64,000 nt of DNA from Echria macrotheca (taxonomy: Eukaryota; Ascomycota; Sordariomycetes; Sordariales; Schizotheciaceae): the NCBI GenBank assembly GCA_030411725.1, contig MU839846.1, positions 372,001 through 436,000 on the forward strand, written 5' to 3'. The notes beneath the pieces are model-generated. The model saw nothing but the letters and a program-made list of their open reading frames with translations, was not told the origin of the DNA and searched no databases. The position numbers and the translations under genes are program-made. Shown one piece after another: positions 57,680 to 64,000 of the stretch (the stretch's first letter is position 1; each line of letters starts with the position of its first letter).

Positions 57680-59602
57680 TGTCTGCGAGGCACCTCGGCT
57701 CTTCTTCTTTGCGGCCTTGGAGACAACACTTGTGTGTACGTAATGTATGATCTGTGTATAGAGGGCATCATAGACTGTATCACCACCTTGTTTTTGTCAT
57801 CTTGGGTTCTTGGTCAACTGGCAGACTGGACAGGCCGGCGCTCGGGCTGTCAAGTACCTTTTTAGGGTTGAGGTCTCGACTTGCCAAGAGCTAGCAGTTG
57901 GCTCTGACCCTGGTCTGATTTGCTGACCATCGCGACACGCAGCTGGCCATCTGTTCTTCGTCGAGAGCTCAAGTTCTGCTTGCTACATTGCAGCGCCGCG
58001 GCAGCGACCACCCCGCCCAGGGGAAACTCTTACCGGGTTTCCCGCAAGCTTAGAGGCAAGCGGGTTCGTTTATGAAGGGTCCGCAACTAGTGGTCGAAAT
58101 TTTCCGTCGTGCTCGTGCCTGGGCCTGACGACAGATGTTCTCTCCTCGTTGTCTAGATTCTAACTTTCCTGGCATGGGCCGCCGCGGGAAGGGAATGAAA
58201 TGACCGCTTGGGCTTGGATCTGGGCCCGACGGGTACCATCAACCCGGAGGAAGGGCCACGGGGGATAGGAAGGAACTGGTGAGGGTGCAGAGGGGACGGT
58301 CCGAAGGTTTGGGCGTATGTAAAGATCGCTGGGAACCGTCTTCTAGGTAGATCGTGTTTATGATAGCGAACTTTCGTAAAAGTTTTGAATAGACTACTCT
58401 TAATAGACTACTCCTCTTCAGCGTCGAGAAGAAGTGGAAGGGTCTTTGCCCCGAAGTCTTGAATGATGCTTGATGCCGGACCGGGGCCGAGGCCGGGGCC
58501 GGGGTCGGGGCCGGGGTCGGCGGGACCCGCAGTTTTCTCCCGGACGGGGATTGGAGTTGGGGGCTCCACAGTTGGACGGGGGTGGCCGGTGGTCGGTTTG
58601 GCTTTTGGGCTGTTGCCATGGGGTGTGGGTGTTGATCAAGGTAGAGTAGGATCTAGAGGTCAAAGTATCATTTTGTTGTCTCTCTTTCGATTGGAACTTT
58701 TAATTCGGATCTTTGAGTACCTAGGTATTGTCCTACAGTAAATCCGTAGTATGTATACGTGTAGAGGAGTAATTAGGAGACAGCGGATCAGATACCCCGC
58801 GCCAAGGGGGCGGTCGCGGCAGCGGATAAGTTAAGCTTGAAGATTTGCGGGAGATTCGGGGCGGAACCAAACCAACGGTTTCCAGAAATGGGACCGCCCT
58901 CGGTTTGTGCCAGCGGTGCGCAGCTGCAGCCCAGCCCAGGCTGAATGCATAGTTATGTCTTGGCACACCCGCTCGTCAGGAACGTGGAAAGGTGAGTGGA
59001 AAGCATTGGGGAGATCAAACGGGCTTGCTATCTCGTTTCCAATTCTTTGGGGGGATCATCTATTCTACCTATCTAGGTAGCTAGATAAGGGTCTACTGTG
59101 TACGATTCGTTGGGCGTGTGAGATTAGTTAGTGTCTTTTGAGTGCGACCTACCCAATTGGTTTTCTGTTCCGGCGCATGTTGGGAGGGAGGGGGAATGCT
59201 GCGAGGGAGTTTATCTTAATTAAGGGCCTAGCTGCACCCGCGGCGGGCGGTCACTGCATTCCTTTTTACTCCCTTTACATTCATCCACTGCATTTTTTCT
59301 TTCATTTTTTCTGTTTGTTCTCTGTTTTTTTCTCTCTCTTGAGTTGCACACCGACAAATTTACGGTCGCTTTTTTTTGTCGATATTCTCCCTCGTTTTTG
59401 ACGGAAGAAGAACTGTGAGAAGGAAGGGGAGCGACATCGTCAATGGGTTAGGAACGGAGTTACCTACTGTACCCGACAACAATTGCGCGGATTGGATTGT
59501 CCCGGGGTCTTTTTGGGGCTCGGTTACGGGTCATTCTAGCAATCACGACTGGGATTTTGAAGATATAAAGACTGGGAATAGGAGCGGCGGCAGGAAAAGA
59601 AA
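57680..59602. other. 1.9-kb intergenic region
   Basis: Downstream of the DUF1279 gene and upstream of the PNGase A-like gene. It contains a GGGGCC/GGGGTC tandem (58483-58524), a perfect TACCTAGGTA palindrome (58718-58727), and a CTACCTATCTAGGTAGCTAG stretch near 59065-59084. A 126-codon minus-strand frame (58239-58619) owes its PTPAPTPAPA text to the tandem and is not called. Confidence 0.55.
58483..58524 (+). repeat. G-rich tandem (GGGGCC/GGGGTC) with G-quadruplex potential
   Basis: At least five runs of four G separated by CC or TC, in roughly 6-bp units, satisfy the usual G-quadruplex pattern on the plus strand. It lies between genes. Confidence 0.8.
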
Positions 59603-62079
59603 ATGGTGTCGACAAATGATGAGCCATACACGGACGTGATGGACGCTTCATGTATCGAAAAGGGCGATGTACCCATTTCCGGCGGTCTTCCCGGGGCGGA
59701 GCGGAGGAGGGGGAGTGATGAGCCGGCAGCGCGGAGGCGAACTCCTCTCAGGCCGGGGACGCGAAGCACGATCATGATTATCCCCGTTCTGGTCATCCTC
59801 CTCCTCTTTGTATCGATGACCGGTCTGCGGGCCTGGGACGGTTTCAGCTCGGCGATTAGTCCCGGGAGCTCATGTTGGTCGTGGTGGCGATCCGCTTCGC
59901 CAGAGTCGTCCTCATACAGCCCCGACGACGAATCCATCTTCATACCCTCGGCACGGCCCAGTTTCAGCACCGGCTTCCACGTCCAGAGCCGGTCGCCCGC
60001 GACGGCGAGCGTGGATCTTGCTTCGACGACGACGACTTCGACAGCAGCGCCGACGCACACTGTGCTTAAGTGCTTCGAGGTCGATCAGCCCGTTCTTCTG
60101 CCTGATGGGCCCGAGGAGAGCGACGGGTCGTCAAGGAACGATGCGGCGTATAAGCGGCCGTCTTGCACGGTGCTGCTGATGCGCCGGGATTTTGCTTGGA
60201 GTTATAATGATCCGTTTGTTGGTATGTTTTCCTTTTCCTCACCTTGTTTTGCAAAGGCTGATGTAGAAAAGGAAATTATACACCCCCTGACTGTAAATTC
60301 AACCGCGTGGTGCTCAACTTCACCACCGTCAGCCAGGGCCGCCAATTCGACCGGCTCGCCATCATGTATTTCGGCGATACCGAAGTCTGTGAGTTGTGCT
60401 CACTCTGAGACCCCAGAAATATTCTGACCAGAAAGGGCGAACGTCAACCGCGGAACCGACCACCCCGCCCGGCATCAGCTGGACGTATCTCAAAGACATG
60501 ACCGAGTATCTATATTTCTGGAGGTCACCTCAGAAAATCATCTTTGATCTCGGCAATCTGATCGGTATTTTTTCCTGTTTCCGCTGTAAGAAGCCGGACT
60601 GATATTTATACAGATGACAAATACACGGGCATCTTCAACACCACCATGACAGCCACCTTCTTCTGGAGCGACGTGCAGACGGCCACGGCCCCGCCGAGCG
60701 ACCTGATCATCCCCATCTCGGCCCGGCAGGCGGCCGCCAACGCCGCAAGCCAGTTTACCGTGCCGGCCCAGAATGCAACAAACACGATCACGTCGTTCCC
60801 GCGCAACGTCCGCCGCGCCGTTTTCTCCGTGTCCGCAAACGGGCAGGCCAACGAGGAGTTTTGGTGGAGCAACGTGCTGCAGAGCGACATCTGGACCTTC
60901 AACAAGACGGCCGGCCAGCTGACGGGTTGGAGTCCGTTCCGCGAGGTCCAGGTGCTGATCGACGGGCGGCTGGCCGGCGTGGACTGGCCGTTTCCGGTTA
61001 TCTTTACCGGAGGTGTCTCGCCGGGTCTGCACCGGCCGGTGGTGAGCGTTGAGGCGTTTGATTTGAGGGAGAAGGAGATTGATATCACGCCGTTCCTGCC
61101 GCTGCTCTGCGACGGGCAGCCGCATACCTTTAGTATTCGTATCGCTGGGCTTGATGATGGGCTGGGGGATACGGGGACGGCGGCGCTCACGCAGCGTGTG
61201 GATGAGAGTTGGTATGTTACGGGCAAGATTTTCGTGTGGCTCGACAAGGCCGGGCCCATCACGACTGGGGATGTGCCGACGCTGGAGCTGACGCCGCCGG
61301 TGATTACGACCACGCACGTCATCGGCAAGGCCGCCGACGGGTCTAACGAGACGTTGACCTACGACACCATCGTGCGGCGCGACCTCAGGATTACAGGGAA
61401 AGTCGTCACATCGACCGGCGTCGATACGGCCAGCTGGAAACAGACGCTCTCATACACGAACAAGGGACTCGTCACCGGCTTTGGGTTCAATGCCATCAAC
61501 GATCTGGTCATCCGCGGCGTCGACGCGTTTGCTTCTGCGAGAACTGGCTCGTTCCAGAATACCTACGCCTACCCGCTCTTCGCCAACTCGACGTACTCGG
61601 TCACGGCGCAGGGCAATCTCAGCCTGTTCGCGCACGTGCGGCAGGGCAAAGAATTCGCGTCGTCTGGCGCGAGTGTCTTTCCTGACGGGCTCGAGGCGTT
61701 TGGCGGGAGTGCGCGGTTTGCTGGCTCGGCGCTGTCGACAACCAAGGAAGGGGTTGCGGCGTTTTATCAGAGCGGCGATGGGAAGAACTCGTCCGGCTGG
61801 GGGACTGCGGACCAGATCTTTCGGTTCGGCGGGACTAGCCGGGCGGGTGTGTTGGGCGATGGGCCGGATGTGGAGTTGTATTATCGGGATGTGTCGGCTG
61901 CTAATGGGACGCTTTTGAGGGATATGAAGAGGATCGCGGGGGCGGGGATCAAGGAAGTTGTCATTGATGGGGCGTGGGATCCAAATGTGGTTGACGGGTT
62001 CGCGGCGATTCAGGGGGGAGGGGGTAACGGGGCGATGAGGGTGTTTATGGGGAGAAACGATAGGCCGGAGACGAGTTAG
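59603..62079 (+). CDS. PNGase A-like peptide N-glycanase family protein with N-terminal membrane anchor
   Basis: Four exons, 59603-60221, 60272-60388, 60436-60564 and 60614-62079, with introns of 47-50 nt, give 776 residues. PF12222 enzymes (almond PNGase A) remove N-glycans from glycopeptides in acidic compartments or outside the cell. The N-terminus is a 55-residue basic tail followed by one hydrophobic helix (about 57-75, IMIIPVLVILLLFV) instead of a cleavable signal, predicting a type II membrane protein. The conserved core includes PPDCKFNRVVLNFTTVSQGRQ and FDRLAIMYFGDTEVWRTSTAEP. ISWTYLKDMTEYLYF, DDKYTGIFNTTMTATFFW and GWSPFREVQVLIDGRLAGVDWPFPVIFTGG follow. Many N-x-S/T sites are present. 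Intron 1's acceptor (AAAAG) and intron 2's acceptor (AAAG) are weak, but they restore the conserved text. Some fungal members may be inactive; activity is inferred. Confidence 0.92.
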
Positions 62080-63355
62080 GACGGTGTGTATAGTTGTATA
62101 TTAGGGGCTAAGTGGTTACAGAGATCACGGACCAGGAAACAAAGTCCATATGGGTGTTGATGCTGCGTTACGGATTAGACACGACGGGTTGGATAGGTAT
62201 TGAGCTTTCCTGGCGTGATATGGCTCATGCAGCGGAAACAGAGAAGCAGCAGCCTATGATGGCTTTCGTTTCGACATGTCTAGCCGGTGGCCTTACTCCC
62301 AACTCGTTGACAACTGCGCTTGCAAACCAATCGGTTCACTACCACTGGGTGTAGAGTAGATCGCCGCTGTTGAGGCAAGCATCCACTGCACGTAAGAAAC
62401 TGGCCAAGCCTCGATGCCGCGCGTCGGGGCTAAGAAACCGCAGAGGCCAACCAGGATACCCTTTGAAGAGTCCAAGTTTGAAAGGAGATTCACCGGGACG
62501 GCCTCCGCAGTCCAGACAGCCCATGTCTTCTCACATGGATGGCTCGTCGAATCTGTTGGTTTTGGGGCTCCCGTTTCAAAGACTTCAGACACTGGCCGGC
62601 ACTTGGCTGCAGGCACGCTGTTGCTCGGCCGGCGCCTGCAGGGTCAGGGAAGCGGTCGGCGAATCATTGGCACGACGACCGCGCCCCCCCACCCCCGCTG
62701 CCGGGTGGCGTCGTGTGCCACGCCGCTTCCTGGTCAACACTTTCTGCTGCCCCGCCCCAGACCTCACCTCACACACTTTATCGGTGGGATGATGCCTTCC
62801 TCACCACGGAAACGTCGCGGCTGCCGCTTGGTTGGTCGACAGTTGCGCCGGGTGATTCACGCTTCAAACACGGCTGCAGACTGCAAATAGGTAGACACAG
62901 ACGGCAAGAGAGTAAACGGCGCTTGACTGAAAACAAAAGCCAATCATTGTCGTCTTTGACGGGCAGAACAGGTGCCAAGAGGCGCGCCCCACTCCTGTCG
63001 TCATGCCCCACCTGGCAGTCGCCCGGCCGATCGCCCAGCAGCGTTCCATCATGATTCCATGACCCAAAAGCCGACTGCGCCCATCCTCGTCGCTCTCATT
63101 CCGTCCCATATTACACTACACTTCCTGCCTAGTACCTCTTGCCAGCTGTGTCTCCTGTTCCTTCATAACACCGCTCTTCCCACCTATTCCGCGGGTTGAA
63201 AACTATTTCTCCGTCCAAACCAATCCACTTCCACACGATTCCATCTGATCAGACTGCTACGACGAACACCTATCAGACGAGAATCTTCGCGACCCGAATA
63301 CCCTCAAAGAAAGCAGCTCCACACTTGAAGATTTAACCCACACGCCATATCCAAC
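62080..63355. other. 1.3-kb intergenic region
   Basis: Between the PNGase A-like gene and the MARVEL gene, both on the plus strand. The second half is the likely promoter and leader of the MARVEL gene. No other gene is recognised. Confidence 0.5.
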
Positions 63356-63862
63356 ATGGAGCTGATACCGACCATACTCCGCGGGCTCCAGCTGCTCTGG
63401 ACCCTCCTCCTCACGGCGCTCATCGGCAACGTCATCGCCACCAACATCGACGCTGCGGGTTCCGCAACCGCTGCCATCAACTTCTCCATGTTTGTGCTCG
63501 TCGTGTCCTGGCTGGTGGCCATTTACGGGCTCGCGACGGCGTTTGTCGACCGCCTTGCAATCCCCATGGCGCTGCTGGCCGCCGACGCCGCCGCCATGCT
63601 TTTTACGTTTATTAGCGCCGTCGTGCTCGCCGCCAAGCTGGGCGTGGTGAACTGCTCCGACACCAAGGACAAGGGCGACAGCTGGATCGGGTACGGGAGT
63701 GCCGACGACACGAAGCGGTGCCGCGAGATCCAGGCGTCGACGGTGTTTATGTGGTTCCTCTTTGTGAGCTTCGCGGCCGGCTTCGCGCTGACGTTCCTCG
63801 GCTTCCGGCGGACAGGAGGGAGCGTGCGCTCGGGGCCGACCATGTCGCAGGTGAGGGTATAA
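63356..63862 (+). CDS. NCE102-like MARVEL-domain membrane protein
   Basis: Intronless, 168 residues with four hydrophobic segments at about 8-28, 40-62, 69-94 and 125-149, the MARVEL fold. The N-terminus (RGLQLLWTLLLTALIGNVIA) is typical of fungal Nce102/Fhn1 proteins. The loop between helices 3 and 4 holds two cysteines (NCSD and RCREIQAST). The tail ends RRTGGSVRSGPTMSQVRV. Yeast Nce102 is an eisosome component that senses sphingolipids and was first described for non-classical export. A plasma-membrane organising role is inferred. The start codon is the first ATG of the frame. Confidence 0.9.
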   Translation: MELIPTILRGLQLLWTLLLTALIGNVIATNIDAAGSATAAINFSMFVLVVSWLVAIYGLATAFVDRLAIPMALLAADAAAMLFTFISAVVLAAKLGVVNCSDTKDKGDSWIGYGSADDTKRCREIQASTVFMWFLFVSFAAGFALTFLGFRRTGGSVRSGPTMSQVRV

Positions 63863-64000
63863 CGGACTTTTGGGGATGGAAACGGGATTATGGCACGGGA
63901 GGGTAATGCGGAGGGATGGGTCTCCCGATTTTTGTACGAAGTTAACGATGGCTTACGATCTCGGCGCACACGGCACGAGCGCCATGGTATATGGTTAGGA

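Noticed and set aside
58239..58619. 126-codon minus-strand proline-rich frame
   Set aside because: The repeated Pro-Ala text is the translation of the GGGGCC tandem; no homology is evident and flanking frames look random.
1..64000. CRISPR arrays, insertion sequences, bacterial operons or intact transposons
   Set aside because: Genes have spliceosomal introns and eukaryotic-specific families; no regularly spaced direct repeats, transposase frames or long terminal repeats were seen.

Overview
The window reads as nuclear DNA of a filamentous ascomycete, most likely a Sordariomycete and probably a member of the Sordariales. This is inferred from GC-rich genes separated by long, lower-complexity intergenic DNA, from very short introns (about 45-160 nt, mostly 47-60) with CTAAC/CTGAC-type branch sites, and from the gene content: a Neurospora CCG-6-type wall protein, an AL-3-type GGPP synthase, a SIN-type Cdc14 and a Pom1-type DYRK kinase. 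There is no bacterial operon structure, CRISPR array, rRNA gene or intact transposon. Exon-intron models were built by hand from splice signals, reading-frame continuity and family resemblance.

Layout. 0-10 kb: 5' part of a propionyl-CoA-synthetase-like gene (minus), a CCG-6-like GPI protein (minus), a PIG3-type quinone oxidoreductase (plus), a dienelactone hydrolase (minus) and the replication licensing factor Cdt1 (plus). A 711-bp divergent region with two MluI cell-cycle boxes separates the last two. 10-20 kb: a 229-bp tandem duplication of the Cdt1 3' end, MBF1 (minus), a DUF1365 membrane protein (plus), a GFA-type zinc protein (plus) and a GPI-anchored protein (minus). 21-37 kb: a cysteine-rich single-pass membrane protein (plus), Pom1 kinase (minus), a Pex24-family dysferlin-domain peroxin (plus), GGPP synthase (minus) and SIN Cdc14 (plus). 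38-46 kb: a TPR/F-box/LRR protein of Dia2/Pof3 architecture (minus) that seems to use GC-AG introns, then a 5-kb gene-poor stretch and a small cysteine-rich conserved fungal protein (minus). 46-54 kb: about 8 kb without any recognisable gene. 54-64 kb: an AIM24-family protein (minus), a DUF1279/NAT2-like mitochondrial membrane protein (plus), a PNGase A-like protein with an N-terminal membrane anchor (plus) and an NCE102-like MARVEL protein (plus).

The genes do not form a biosynthetic cluster. Most are conserved housekeeping genes for replication licensing, cytokinesis and polarity (Pom1, Cdc14), peroxisomes, isoprenoids, cell wall and eisosome/membrane. The most unusual items are the duplicated Cdt1 tail, the predicted GC-AG introns, very small coding exons, a perfect 13-bp hairpin in intergenic DNA, the recurrent TACCTAGGTA/GGTAGGTAAGG motif, and two very large gene-free intervals. 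No convincing wholly new system was found.
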